The notes under the pieces were generated by a model that saw nothing but the letters and a program-made list of their open reading frames with translations, did not search any database and was not told where the DNA came from. Made by a program: the position numbers and the translations under genes. Of a DNA stretch of 52,690 nt, positions 1 through 8,244 are shown piece after piece. How positions within the stretch are numbered: position 1 is the stretch's first letter; each line of letters opens with the position of its first letter. Source of the DNA: an uncultured Eubacteriales bacterium (lineage in GTDB: Bacteria > Bacillota > Clostridia > Oscillospirales > Oscillospiraceae); NCBI GenBank assembly GCA_900544975.1, contig UQXI01000019.1:1-52690 (forward strand). Direction: 5' to 3'.

Positions 1-401
1 CCCTTCGAGCCCTTTCGCTCTCTTGCGGAGCTTTTCTATTCTATCACAGCAGTTCTGCTTTGTCAAGAACTTTTTTCAGAATTTCTTCCAACCTGCTCTC
101 AACCGCTTCTCCGCTTCGCCTCTTCCAAGGCGCCCGTGTATATTACCAGATACTTCCCCCTTTGTCAACCCCCTTTTTTCTGTTTTTTTAAATCAAGAAT
201 CCGATTGCAGCCCTGTTCCGCATTGCTCCCTGTTTCAATCCGTAAAACCGGTACCCGCGGCAAGAGGGGCCTTTCTTTGCTACAGGTCGGTTTTTGCAAT
301 TTATTTACAGAATCGTCAGAAAACATGCCTTGGCATTGGGAGAAAAGCATGATATAATATAGAAAATTACCGCATTTTCGGTATTTTCAAAGGAGCATGT
401 T
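1..401. other. Non-coding stretch upstream of the GH25 gene
   Basis: No convincing gene is visible. The first 200 bases are pyrimidine-rich, with two loosely similar tracts (TTTGTCAAGAAC then T-rich; TTTGTCAACCCC then T-rich). The short ORFs here lack ribosome binding sites and recognisable products. The only supported element is the promoter at 330-358. Confidence 0.5.
330..358 (+). promoter_or_regulatory. Promoter of the GH25 lysozyme gene
   Basis: A sigma-A-type promoter with TTGGCA at 330-335 and TATAAT at 353-358, 17 bases apart. It lies 43 bases before the start codon, with AAAGGAG as ribosome binding site. Confidence 0.7.
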
Positions 402-1232
402 ATGGCAAAACGCCAAATGGATACGCGGAGCCCCAGGGGCCTGCTGCTGGGGCTTCTGGGGCTGGCCGGGGCCGGCGCTTTGATGATTCTTCTTCTCTTC
501 TTAAAACCGGGTCTTCCTTCTTCCCCCACATCTACTGCGGAGGCAACTCTACCCCCGCCGCCAGAAAACCCATATACTGAGGCCGATTTCTACACCGAAG
601 ACGGCTTTGTTCACTGCTCCGCTGCGCCGGCAAAGACCGGCATCGACGTCTCCTCCCACCAGGAAGAGATCGACTGGGCGGCGGTAGCTGCTTCCGGGGT
701 GGACTATGCCATGATCCGGGTGGGTTATCGGGGTTATGACCAAGGCGGCCTACACATTGACACATACGCCGAAGCCAATTTACAAGGCGCTCTGGACGCC
801 GGACTTCCGGTGGGGGTCTACTTCTATTCCCAGGCCATTTCCGTGGAAGAGGCCCGGGAGGAGGCGAACATGCTCCTGGAATTCATCCGAGACTGGGATA
901 TCACATATCCCGTGGTGTTTGACTGGGAGTGGGTGGGCGCCGACGCCAGAACGGCAGAGGTCTCCAGCCGCACTGTCACAGATTGCACCCTGGCCTTCTG
1001 CCGGATGGTGCAGGAGGCCGGCTATACGCCCGCCTTTTACTTCAATCAGGACCTGGCGCAAAACACCTTCCGCCTGCGGGAGCTTCAGGACTTTGACTTC
1101 TGGCTGGCCCAATACCAGGACGCGATGACCTTTGCCTATGACGTGGACATGTGGCAATACTCCTGCACGGGGCGGGTTGCCGGTATCACAGGAGATGTGG
1201 ATTTGAATCTCTGCTTCAAATCCTATGAGTAA
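402..1232 (+). CDS. Membrane-anchored GH25 family lysozyme
   Basis: Predicted N-acetylmuramidase that cleaves peptidoglycan outside the membrane. Residues 12-34 form one hydrophobic segment with positive charges before it, so the protein is probably membrane-anchored rather than released. A Thr/Pro-rich linker (about 40-60) follows. The GH25 domain starts with GIDVSSHQ (80-87) and carries the Asp-x-Glu motif VVFDWEW with D174 and E176, plus a C-terminal DVDLN motif typical of the family. The ATG is preceded by AAAGGAG. The next gene begins 6 bases after the stop, so the two are probably cotranscribed. The family call is secure. The exact role (cell-wall turnover, sporulation or division) cannot be read from the sequence. 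Confidence 0.9.
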   Translation: MAKRQMDTRSPRGLLLGLLGLAGAGALMILLLFLKPGLPSSPTSTAEATLPPPPENPYTEADFYTEDGFVHCSAAPAKTGIDVSSHQEEIDWAAVAASGVDYAMIRVGYRGYDQGGLHIDTYAEANLQGALDAGLPVGVYFYSQAISVEEAREEANMLLEFIRDWDITYPVVFDWEWVGADARTAEVSSRTVTDCTLAFCRMVQEAGYTPAFYFNQDLAQNTFRLRELQDFDFWLAQYQDAMTFAYDVDMWQYSCTGRVAGITGDVDLNLCFKSYE

Positions 1233-1238
1233 ACGCCT

Positions 1239-1781
1239 ATGAAAGTCAAAACTATGACCCGCATGGCCCTGCTGTCGGCCATCGCCCTCACCATCTTCTG
1301 GGTGGAGGCACAGATTCCCATGCCGATTCCCGTCCCCGGGGTGAAGCTGGGGCTGGCCAATGTGGTCACCGTCTATGCTGTCTTTTCCCTGGGCGCCTGG
1401 GAGGCCGGGGGGATTCTGTTGGTTCGGGTCCTGCTGGGCTCCCTGTTCTCCGGTCAAATGATGAGCCTGCTGTATTCTGCTGTTGGGGGAGTGCTGGCGC
1501 TTCTGACCGCCCTGGGCCTGAAGCGGATTTTGACCGGAACGCAAATCTGGGTCGCCAGCTGTTTCAGTGCGGTGGCTCACAACCTGGGACAAATTGCCGT
1601 CGCGATTGCCATCACCCGGACCCCGGCGCTCCTGTCTTATCTGCCAGTCCTTTTGGTATCCGGCCTGCTCACTGGCCTCTTCACCGGACTCGCCGCCCAG
1701 ACCTTGCTCCAGCATCTCCATAAGATTGGGAAACCCCAGATTCACGCTTCAGGTTGTGGGGAAAACATGTCAAAAATGTAA
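1239..1781 (+). CDS. Gx transporter family protein (heptaprenyl diphosphate synthase component I-like)
   Basis: A 180-residue polytopic membrane protein of the family annotated as Gx transporter or heptaprenyl diphosphate synthase component I. Visible hallmarks are the early PGVKLGLANVVT segment and about five hydrophobic helices. The family resembles the substrate-binding membrane subunits of ECF-type transporters. The synthase name is historical and is not supported by catalytic motifs here. It follows the GH25 gene closely. The usual partner genes (NusG-II-like or ApbE proteins) are absent. The C-terminal 15 residues are polar and contain one cysteine. Confidence 0.8.
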   Translation: MKVKTMTRMALLSAIALTIFWVEAQIPMPIPVPGVKLGLANVVTVYAVFSLGAWEAGGILLVRVLLGSLFSGQMMSLLYSAVGGVLALLTALGLKRILTGTQIWVASCFSAVAHNLGQIAVAIAITRTPALLSYLPVLLVSGLLTGLFTGLAAQTLLQHLHKIGKPQIHASGCGENMSKM

Positions 1782-1862
1782 GGAAAATGTAAGCTTCTGC
1801 TTATGGAGATCCCCATGCGGATGTGGTAAAATAAGGGCACTTCAAAAAAGGAGGCATCCCAT

Positions 1863-1976
1863 ATGCCAGTTCATATCCGCCCCAGTCTGACTTCCTCTTG
1901 GCTTGCATTATTGGGCGTTTTGGCAGCCATTGCCGCCGTGGTTCTGATGGTTCGTCAGAAAAAATGCAAAGAATAA
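1863..1976 (+). CDS. Small single-pass membrane protein (37 aa)
   Basis: A short ORF with a strong ribosome binding site (AAGGAGG, 8-9 bases before the ATG). It encodes an N-terminal polar stretch, one hydrophobic helix (about residues 13-30) and a basic tail ending KKCKE. A TAAAAT-like -10 lies just upstream and an intrinsic terminator lies 20 bases after the stop. The clean expression signals on both sides argue that it is a real small gene. No family is recognised. Confidence 0.6.
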   Translation: MPVHIRPSLTSSWLALLGVLAAIAAVVLMVRQKKCKE

Positions 1977-1995
1977 ATCGCCTTTTTTTCAAAAG

Positions 1996-2023
1996 GGGTG
2001 CACCGGATCTCTCCGGCGCACCC
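1996..2023. terminator. Bidirectional terminator
   Basis: GGGTGC-a-CCGGA, a TCTC loop, then TCCGG-c-GCACCC, flanked by a T-rich tract on the right and A-rich sequence on the left. It can stop the 37-aa gene (plus strand) and the XRE-TPR gene (minus strand). Confidence 0.8.
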
Positions 2024-2033
2024 TGCTTTTCTT

Positions 2034-3077
2034 TTATTGTTCTCTGGCCATACGTTCCCGCAGGCGCTGAATTTCCCGGCGGTGCTGGTCCACGGCTTCC
2101 CCTTCGGTGATGTTCCACTCTTCCTGGCAGATCGCCACACAGCGCTCCCGCATGGCGATGGCTCTGGCATAATTGCCCTGAATTTCAGAAATTTGGGCCA
2201 TGGCCTCCGGCATGTCACAGAACCGAGGCTTTGGCTGCATCTCCAAAGCCCTCTCATAGCACGCTGTCGCTTCGTCATAACGGGCCAGCTTTGCCAGGGA
2301 ATCCGCCCTGCAGAACCAGGCCATCCAGGACTCCGGCTCTTTGTCCGTCATACTTCTCCAGCAGTCCAAGGCCCGGGGCAGATTTCCCTCCTCCTTGGCA
2401 ATCAAACCATCATAGAGATCATAGTGATAGGTGCGCTCCACACGGCCCATGGCCTCCAGGGCATCCCGGGCTTCTGCCGTGCGTCCGTCCTCCAGGAGTA
2501 AATCCATAAGCCACAGATAGTTGGACCGGGAATCCGGATGCTGGCGTACAAATTCCTGGTAAAATGCAATGAGCTGCCAGCGATTTGCCACATTCCAATC
2601 CGGCATGGGGCATTCCGCCGCCTCCAGATTGGCTTTGTGGGCCTCCTTCTCGTTGGGATTGAGCAGGAGGGCCTCCCGGGCAATGGGTGTGGCCAGCTCC
2701 CGGTATTCCCTGGCCCGCTTGTTATAGAGCCGGGCCAGGAGGAGGGTCGCCTCCGCCTTGGTATCGGGGAGCGTCATTTTGTCCTTCAGATATTGCTCTA
2801 CATTCTCAAACTCATGTGCCGGCAGATACCGTACATCCTCCAGCATGTTGTCGATGCGGTCCATCCGGGTGCGGTCTGTCATGGAAAACAGCTCGTCAAT
2901 GGTGACTCCCAGTTGCACCGAAAGCTCTGGCAACAGTTGAATATCCGGCATGGTGGCGCCGCTTTCCCATTTTGAAACTGCCTGGGCGGAAAGTCTCAGC
3001 GGCTTTCCCAGCTGCTCCTGGGTCAAGCCCCGGGCCAGGCGCAGTTGCTTAATTTTTGCTCCAATTTCCAAGTTCAT
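2034..3077 (-). CDS. XRE-family regulator with C-terminal TPR-like repeats
   Basis: A 347-residue cytoplasmic regulator. Residues 6-60 form a classical XRE/Cro helix-turn-helix (LRLARGLTQEQLG, then LSAQAVSKWESG). The remainder is helical and resembles tetratricopeptide repeats (for example ASLAKLARYDEATACYERALEM). HTH-TPR proteins in Firmicutes often respond to peptides or partner proteins, but no partner peptide gene is seen nearby. The start is supported by AAGGAGG. The next gene upstream, the antiporter, has its own terminator in between, so this is likely a single-gene unit. Target unknown. Confidence 0.85.
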   Translation of the reverse strand: MNLEIGAKIKQLRLARGLTQEQLGKPLRLSAQAVSKWESGATMPDIQLLPELSVQLGVTIDELFSMTDRTRMDRIDNMLEDVRYLPAHEFENVEQYLKDKMTLPDTKAEATLLLARLYNKRAREYRELATPIAREALLLNPNEKEAHKANLEAAECPMPDWNVANRWQLIAFYQEFVRQHPDSRSNYLWLMDLLLEDGRTAEARDALEAMGRVERTYHYDLYDGLIAKEEGNLPRALDCWRSMTDKEPESWMAWFCRADSLAKLARYDEATACYERALEMQPKPRFCDMPEAMAQISEIQGNYARAIAMRERCVAICQEEWNITEGEAVDQHRREIQRLRERMAREQ

Positions 3078-3108
3078 TTTTCAGAACCTCCTTCCCTGCG
3101 ATGTCTTC

Positions 3109-3137
3109 ATTGTAACATGGTACAGGGGAACTTCCAA
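3109..3137 (-). promoter_or_regulatory. Promoter of the XRE-TPR gene
   Basis: On the minus strand, TTGGAA (3137-3132) and TACAAT (3114-3109) are 17 bases apart, about 30 bases before the start codon. Confidence 0.6.
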
Positions 3138-3187
3138 TCATCCGTCTGTTACATGGCATTGCCTCATGGTTGAACTCCCGTCTGGAA

Positions 3188-3233
3188 AAACAGCAGCGCC
3201 CTGCAGAAATTTCCGCATAGAACGCTGCTGTTT
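3188..3233. terminator. Terminator after the antiporter gene
   Basis: AAACAGCAGCG at 3188-3198 pairs perfectly with CGCTGCTGTTT at 3223-3233. On the minus strand the stem is followed by T5. It lies just after the antiporter stop. Confidence 0.75.
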
Positions 3234-3265
3234 CTCTTCGTCCCGACTATGGGGACCGAGTCACT

Positions 3266-4771
3266 TTATACTGGAGTGGTCGTTTCCTTTTTCAGGCGAA
3301 CCCGCTTTTTGTCGGGAAGTCCGAACATGGGGACAAACCGGTCCAATCCTGTAAAGGACAAAATAATGATAGAGCCAATCACAATGAAGCTCATATAGTT
3401 TCTCGATATGATATCTATTGCCGTGAACTCATGCAGTGGGTATACGGATGTGGCAATCTTCGCAAAAAACACCGGGAAACAATGCCAGGGTATCAGCTCT
3501 GAGCCATAAATACCCATGGAAGAAGTGAGAGTCGCCAGCCGCACCCGCAGGGCATATGCCGCCTTTTCATCCTCACACTCCACATTTTTCTCCACCACAT
3601 CCCGAATAATGGGGGAGATGGTCACCACCTGAGCCGCCTCATCCGCCAGCGCGGCGTTACCCACCAGACACAGTATACCACACCAGCCCATCAGCTGATG
3701 GACATTTTTGGAAATCTTGACGAAGAATTTGGCCAGGGGGTCAAAGGTATTCATGCTATTCATAATCCCGCCAAAGACAGACACCCACAGCATCATAATC
3801 ACCACAGAGCCGCCTGCATCCCGGAAGCCAGCCAGGACCTGATTGTTCAGCCACTCCGGGAAGGTGGTCGTCCCGGCGATCACTCCCAGGAGCATGGCGG
3901 AAATCATGCCGGAACCCAGACAAATCAGGGTATTCAGCCCCATGAAGGAGAGCACAATGACCAGAACCATGGGAATGATCATGTAATATGGGACGCCATG
4001 TTCAATTTGCGACAGCAGCTCCAACGCCACGGGTCGCTCTTCTGCCAGCGCAGCGTATGCCTCCCCAGGGATTTTGGAAATGGCCTCAGCCACGTCCCCC
4101 TGGGTGTTGGGAAGATGGAGGCTGCACAGAAAAATCACCACCGCCGCAAGGACAAGGCAGCTACAGGACCAAACGCTCTGGTGCTTTACTCGGTCGATGA
4201 TCCGGACATCCTGCATCCCACAGCTGAGCACGGTCACGTCGGAAATCATGCCAATGTTATCCCCAAAGCAGGAACCGCCGGCAATGGCGCAAACCGTCAA
4301 TATGGGATCGCCGCCCACCAGCTCGCTGAGCCACAGGAAAATCGGGGCGCAGGCCGCAAAGGTCCCCCAGGAGGTCCCGGTGGCCACAGATAGTAGGCAT
4401 GTCACAATCAAAGAGATGACTGCCACCGTCCGGCCTGTAACGCCCAGCTTCAGCGCCAGGTTGATGAGAGATGCGCCTACACCAGTGGCAATGAAGCTCT
4501 CCGCCACCGCATAGGCAAACATCAGAATAAAAAATACGCCAATGATACTCCGCGCAGATTTCAAACCCTGTTCCAGGGCGATGTCAAAATTACTGCGATA
4601 GATAAAAATGTACACCAAAATCGCCACAAATGTGGCAATTGGCGCAGCCAGGAGCAGCTCCAGTTTAAATACAATGACCAGTGCCGCAAACACAACCAGT
4701 GGTAAAAATTTCAAAGCTGAGATCCCACCGCCGGTGCGTGGACTCTCTTTTTTTTCCTGTTTTGTCTCCAT
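3266..4771 (-). CDS. NhaC-family Na+/H+ antiporter
   Basis: A roughly 500-residue polytopic membrane protein of the Na+/H+ antiporter (NhaC-type) family. It would exchange cytoplasmic sodium for protons, though related members move organic acids or amino acids. Visible features are about 11-12 hydrophobic segments and conserved blocks such as ATGTSWGTFAACAPIF and GSCFGDNIGMISD, typical of the half repeats of this family. The ATG at 4771 is preferred because GGGGGAG lies just before it. An upstream ATG at 4801 has no such site. Monocistronic, with its own terminator. The transported substrate cannot be decided from sequence. Confidence 0.85.
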   Translation of the reverse strand: METKQEKKESPRTGGGISALKFLPLVVFAALVIVFKLELLLAAPIATFVAILVYIFIYRSNFDIALEQGLKSARSIIGVFFILMFAYAVAESFIATGVGASLINLALKLGVTGRTVAVISLIVTCLLSVATGTSWGTFAACAPIFLWLSELVGGDPILTVCAIAGGSCFGDNIGMISDVTVLSCGMQDVRIIDRVKHQSVWSCSCLVLAAVVIFLCSLHLPNTQGDVAEAISKIPGEAYAALAEERPVALELLSQIEHGVPYYMIIPMVLVIVLSFMGLNTLICLGSGMISAMLLGVIAGTTTFPEWLNNQVLAGFRDAGGSVVIMMLWVSVFGGIMNSMNTFDPLAKFFVKISKNVHQLMGWCGILCLVGNAALADEAAQVVTISPIIRDVVEKNVECEDEKAAYALRVRLATLTSSMGIYGSELIPWHCFPVFFAKIATSVYPLHEFTAIDIISRNYMSFIVIGSIIILSFTGLDRFVPMFGLPDKKRVRLKKETTTPV

Positions 4772-4983
4772 GTAATCTCCCCCGCCCCATATTTGAGGCA
4801 CTCAAATTTCAAAAGTAAAAACAGTGGCGGTGCGTCATGCCAGGTTTTCTTTCGTAGGAACAAACGCTGGTTGCCGGGGGATGGACAGGGGGAAAATCAG
4901 CGCTTCAACTGGCAGACGCTCCACCAAAACAGGCCAGGAAATGGGCTTGCGCCCATCTCCCGGCTGCATGTTCCGGTTTTCTT

Positions 4984-6072
4984 TTACAGACCCAGGCCCT
5001 TGCTCAGATTGACCACAAAGTCCTGCACGTTGGTCACAATACCCTTGGCAGACAGGCTGCCCCGATCGGCCAGCTTGTTAACCACAAATTCGGCGATGTC
5101 CACACAGTAGAAATAAATCTGCCGCACGGTGCCGTCGGGCATGACCCGGAAGGAGGGGGTCATATTGCCGGTGGCAATGGTATGGAGCATGGTAGCCATG
5201 CAGATGACGGTGGTTGCATCCCGCACCTGGTTACGCATGGCGTCCTGGGCCTGGTACACATCGGCATACACGGGAGGCAGGGGGCCGTCGTCCCGGATGG
5301 AGCCGCCCAGAACATAGGGGATGTGGTTCTTCTCCAGGCTGTAGATGATGCCATTGTCGATGTTTTCTTCTTCAATGAACTTTGCCACAGAACCGTGATA
5401 CCGGACCCGGTTCAGCAGGTCCAGGTGGTTGTAGTGGCCGTTGGGCTGATTCTGGGTGGTGTAAATATTCTGGCCCAGGGCGGTATGTAGGTAAGCGCCC
5501 TCCAGGTCATGGGTGGCCAGGGCGTTGCCAGCCAGCATGGCGTGGACATAGCCGTTGTTTACCAGCTTCTCAAAGGCGTTCCGGGCGTCGTAGTCAAAGG
5601 CAAACGCAGGCCCCATGACCCAGACGATCTTGCCATGGTCCCGGTCGTGGCGCAGGAGATCATAAATTTCATCGTAATCCTTGGAGAATGCCGTCTCCCG
5701 GGACCGGTTCTGCCGGAAGGCGAACACGTCCTGCTGGGCGGCGCTCTCCTGGAAGCCGTCGGGGTAGACGTAAATGCCATCCTCGCAGTTTTCCGTCCGG
5801 CCTGTGAAGACCAGGTCGCCAGCCTTCAGAATCCGGAACTCCCGGACGTAAATCACGCCGTTTTCATACACCGGCACACAGTCCATCCGGCTCTCCTTGG
5901 CCATGATCCACTGGCCTTCCACCTTAAAATACTCCGGGAAGATGCTCATGGCATGGTAATGCTCCGGCGCTACACCGTCCTTGGGGCAGGGGACCAGGAC
6001 CGCATTGGGGGCATTTTGAAATTTCTCCTGGGTGAAGTCCGGGGGAGTGAAGGGACGCAGGGAAAAGCTCAT
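4984..6072 (-). CDS. LOR/SDH-domain protein, archaeal-type ornithine cyclodeaminase family (TIGR00300-like)
   Basis: A 362-residue protein matching the LOR/SDH bifunctional-enzyme conserved-domain family. Characteristic stretches are PKDGVAPEHYH near the N terminus, and AGNALATHDLEGAYLHTALG and YVLGGSIRDDGPLP in the second half. Related proteins include archaeal ornithine cyclodeaminase and the C-terminal half of cyanobacterial arginine dihydrolase AgrE/ArgZ. Those act in arginine/ornithine to proline conversion and bind NAD. The N-terminal amidinotransferase-fold dihydrolase of the cyanobacterial enzyme is absent here. The start at 6072 has AAAGGAG 10 bases upstream; an in-frame upstream ATG at 6138 has none. 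Reaction inferred by family only. No arginine genes lie nearby. Confidence 0.75.
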   Translation of the reverse strand: MSFSLRPFTPPDFTQEKFQNAPNAVLVPCPKDGVAPEHYHAMSIFPEYFKVEGQWIMAKESRMDCVPVYENGVIYVREFRILKAGDLVFTGRTENCEDGIYVYPDGFQESAAQQDVFAFRQNRSRETAFSKDYDEIYDLLRHDRDHGKIVWVMGPAFAFDYDARNAFEKLVNNGYVHAMLAGNALATHDLEGAYLHTALGQNIYTTQNQPNGHYNHLDLLNRVRYHGSVAKFIEEENIDNGIIYSLEKNHIPYVLGGSIRDDGPLPPVYADVYQAQDAMRNQVRDATTVICMATMLHTIATGNMTPSFRVMPDGTVRQIYFYCVDIAEFVVNKLADRGSLSAKGIVTNVQDFVVNLSKGLGL

Positions 6073-6457
6073 GACAACCGCTCCTTTACTTTTTTGATGT
6101 GTGGTTTGGAAATGCATATTTTTTCTGTATTTTATCATATGCGCGGGTCTTTGTAAACACCGAACTACAAAAACAATGGGGCCACAGATCTACTTTTTTC
6201 GGGGCGCCGCCAATTGTATTCCAACCAAATGGAAACCCCTCTGCTCCTTCTTGGTATCTTCCCCAGAGGGAATTGGCGCTCTGCGCGAACCCCATCGCCA
6301 TGGTTGCAACCTGAATGGCTGTTTGCAAAGGTTCGCGCAGGAAAATTGGGGAAATTTTTATTTCCAGCTGCCACTTGCCGGTTGCAGCGGAGTGTGATAT
6401 AGTGATTGTGTCAGAACCCAGCCCGAATCCCATAGGCTCCAGTTGGGCAGTTTTGCT
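6073..6457 (+). promoter_or_regulatory. CRISPR leader region with inverted repeat and promoter
   Basis: Non-coding. It contains a perfect 11-bp inverted repeat, CTGCGCGAACC (6281-6291) and GGTTCGCGCAG (6330-6340), with further pairing outside it (TTCCCC and GGGGAA). It also contains a promoter-like pair, TTGCCG (6375-6380) and TATAGT (6398-6403), 17 bases apart. The first CRISPR repeat starts about 55 bases after that -10. The position opposite the degenerate repeat end supports a leader role. Confidence 0.55.
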
Positions 6458-7147
6458 GACACAACTTATCCCCGCGAGGGGACGGAAACCTGTGTCCACG
6501 ACGGCGACGGCGTACGGCCCAGGACACAACTTATCCCCGCGAGGGGACGGAAACGCTGCGACCTGACGGGCTTTATCAAAGGTGGCTTTGGACACAACTT
6601 ATCCCCGCGAGGGGACGGAAACCGACGAATTGAATGATTTTGAGATTACCGTACAAAACACAACTTATCCCCGCGAGGGGACGGAAACGTGTAAGGCATC
6701 AACGATACTGGTTTCGGACTGTGACACAACTTATCCCCGCGAGGGGACGGAAACACTAGATTTAGCAGAATTTCTTGTGGTTTAACAGGACACAACTTAT
6801 CCCCGCGAGGGGACGGAAACCCCAAAATTAATAATGTTGTTTATTCTTCGTGTTTGACACAACTTATCCCCGCGAGGGGACGGAAACTCGGAATGAAGAG
6901 GCGCTTGCAATCTGGGGCTGGACACAACTTATCCCCGCGAGGGGACGGAAACGATCCGTGTTCCGGGAATGCGCTCCCATCCCTTAGGACACAACTTATC
7001 CCCGCGAGGGGACGGAAACTAACATTAGCATTTCATTTGCTCTCTTACGGACACAACTTATCCCCGCAAGGGGACGGAAACCTGATTTGAGGTGCTTGCT
7101 GGATTGCAATCGTACGGCACAACTTATCCCCATAAGGGGACAGGTGG
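6458..7147 (+). CRISPR. CRISPR array, 11 repeats of 32 bp and 10 spacers of 30-36 bp
   Basis: Repeats start at 6458, 6523, 6591, 6657, 6723, 6789, 6856, 6921, 6988, 7050 and 7116. The consensus begins GACACAACTTATCCCC and ends GAGGGGACGGAAAC, with a hairpin TCCCC-GCGA-GGGGA. The first nine are identical except for the first base of repeat 4. The tenth has GCAA as loop. The eleventh is degenerate (loop ATAA, altered 3' end). The degenerate end marks the leader-distal side, so transcription should run on the plus strand. That would leave the usual 8-base handle ACGGAAAC on crRNAs. No cas gene lies in the window, so the subtype is not assigned. Confidence 0.97.
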
Positions 7148-7286
7148 GCGATTGTGGACATCGGCCCCTACTACGCTGTAACCACAAAAATATGATGTTT
7201 TACATTGCGGTAAGATTGCCCTTTGAGAAAACATAATCAGGGACGCGCTCAAGGCCGCAGGAGATGCCTTCCCGTTTCAGCAATCT

Positions 7287-7328
7287 TGTAATGCCCACCA
7301 CGGGCGGACACATAGGTCCGCCCCTACG
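7287..7328 (-). repeat. Partial copy of a palindromic dispersed element
   Basis: Contains GGGCGGAC-acatag-GTCCGCCC followed by CCTACG. It matches one end of the elements at 27981-28321, with similarity continuing weakly to its left. The rest of that element is eroded. Confidence 0.7.
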
Positions 7329-7456
7329 ATGATACCGCAACACTGTGCATGAACAGATTCTTCGGTGTTCTCGTTGAATTTTCCCTATTTCCGCCCAATA
7401 AATGGCATTCAAAGGACAAAATGCGTCAGACCACTTCCTCCCATGCTTGACATTTG

Positions 7457-7540
7457 CCGTAGGGGCGGACCCATGTGTCCGCCCGGCGGAAACACCATGC
7501 GTTTCCCTCCATGTTCGGCGAATTCGCAATACCCATCACA
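7457..7540 (-). repeat. Second partial copy of the palindromic dispersed element
   Basis: Starts CCGTAGGGGCGGAC with the inner hairpin GGGCGGAC-ccatgt-GTCCGCCC (7463-7484). It continues with interior sequence recognisably like the reverse complement of the 28210-28321 element (CCCGGCGGAAAC, then CGAATTCG), and lacks the opposite terminal arm. The rest of 7148-7632 holds no supported gene. Confidence 0.7.
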
Positions 7541-7632
7541 AATGACAGTTTGGTTCTTTCGGGGCGCCTTTCTACCCGTGTGTAGAGGGGCGCTTTTTTG
7601 CGAAAAGGACCGGCCAATGGGCAAATTTTCGA

Positions 7633-7662
7633 TTGACAGGCTTTGGAACACGCCGGTATAAT
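7633..7662 (+). promoter_or_regulatory. Promoter of the GNAT-LOG-DUF523 operon
   Basis: Perfect TTGACA (7633-7638) and TATAAT (7657-7662) separated by 18 bases, 37 bases before the GNAT start codon. Confidence 0.85.
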
Positions 7663-7698
7663 AGCCCCATTCCATTCATTTCTATGGGAGGCGCGCCT

Positions 7699-8244
7699 AT
7701 GTCCATCCGGCCTGCCACGGCGGCAGACTTGCCAGAAATGCGGGAAATTTACCGTCCCTTTGTGGAGCGCACCGCCGTCAGCTTTGAATATCAGGTCCCC
7801 ACGCCGGAGGAATTTTCCCTTCGTTTCACCCAGCACATCGCCCAATTCCCCTGGCTGGTCTGGGAGGAGCAGGGCCGTGTTCTGGGCTATGCCTACGCCG
7901 GCGCGCCATGGGAGCGGGCCGCCTACCGCTGGTGTGCGGAAAGCTCTGTCTATCTGGCCCCGGAGGCCAGGGGAAGGGGCGTGGGGAAGGCCCTGTACCA
8001 GGCTCTGGAGGACATCCTCCGCCGTCAAGGGTACCGGACGCTGTATGCCTTGGTCACCACCGACAATGAGGCTTCCATTGGATTTCACGAAGCCATTGGC
8101 TTTGTACGCCGGGCCTTCTTTCCCAACTGCGGATATAAGCTGGGGACCTGGCACGGAGTCGTCTGGTTGGAAAAACAGCTTGCGCCCCCGGACGCGCCCA
8201 CGTCGTTCCCGGAACCATGGTGCAGAGAGGAGCATTCCATATGA
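7699..8244 (+). CDS. GNAT N-acetyltransferase, phosphinothricin acetyltransferase-like
   Basis: A 181-residue acetyl-CoA-dependent N-acetyltransferase. The N terminus (IRPATAADLPEMREIYRPFVERTAVSFEYQ) and the acetyl-CoA loop RGRGVGKALYQALE are typical of the Pat/Bar-like branch of GNAT enzymes. That branch acetylates phosphinothricin, methionine sulfoximine or small amines. The ATG at 7699 has GGAGG just upstream; the longer ORF start at 7633 lies inside the promoter and is excluded. The stop overlaps the LOG start (ATGA), so translation is probably coupled. Substrate not determined. Confidence 0.85.
   Translation: MSIRPATAADLPEMREIYRPFVERTAVSFEYQVPTPEEFSLRFTQHIAQFPWLVWEEQGRVLGYAYAGAPWERAAYRWCAESSVYLAPEARGRGVGKALYQALEDILRRQGYRTLYALVTTDNEASIGFHEAIGFVRRAFFPNCGYKLGTWHGVVWLEKQLAPPDAPTSFPEPWCREEHSI

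Noticed and set aside
1..357. Small ORFs at the left edge and a possible end of an rRNA or tRNA unit
   Set aside because: No RNA-gene sequence could be recognised and the ORFs lack start signals.
6443..7187. Several ORFs across the CRISPR array giving repeated peptides such as TTYPREGTET and LIPARGRK
   Set aside because: They are translations of the repeats in different frames, without ribosome binding sites.
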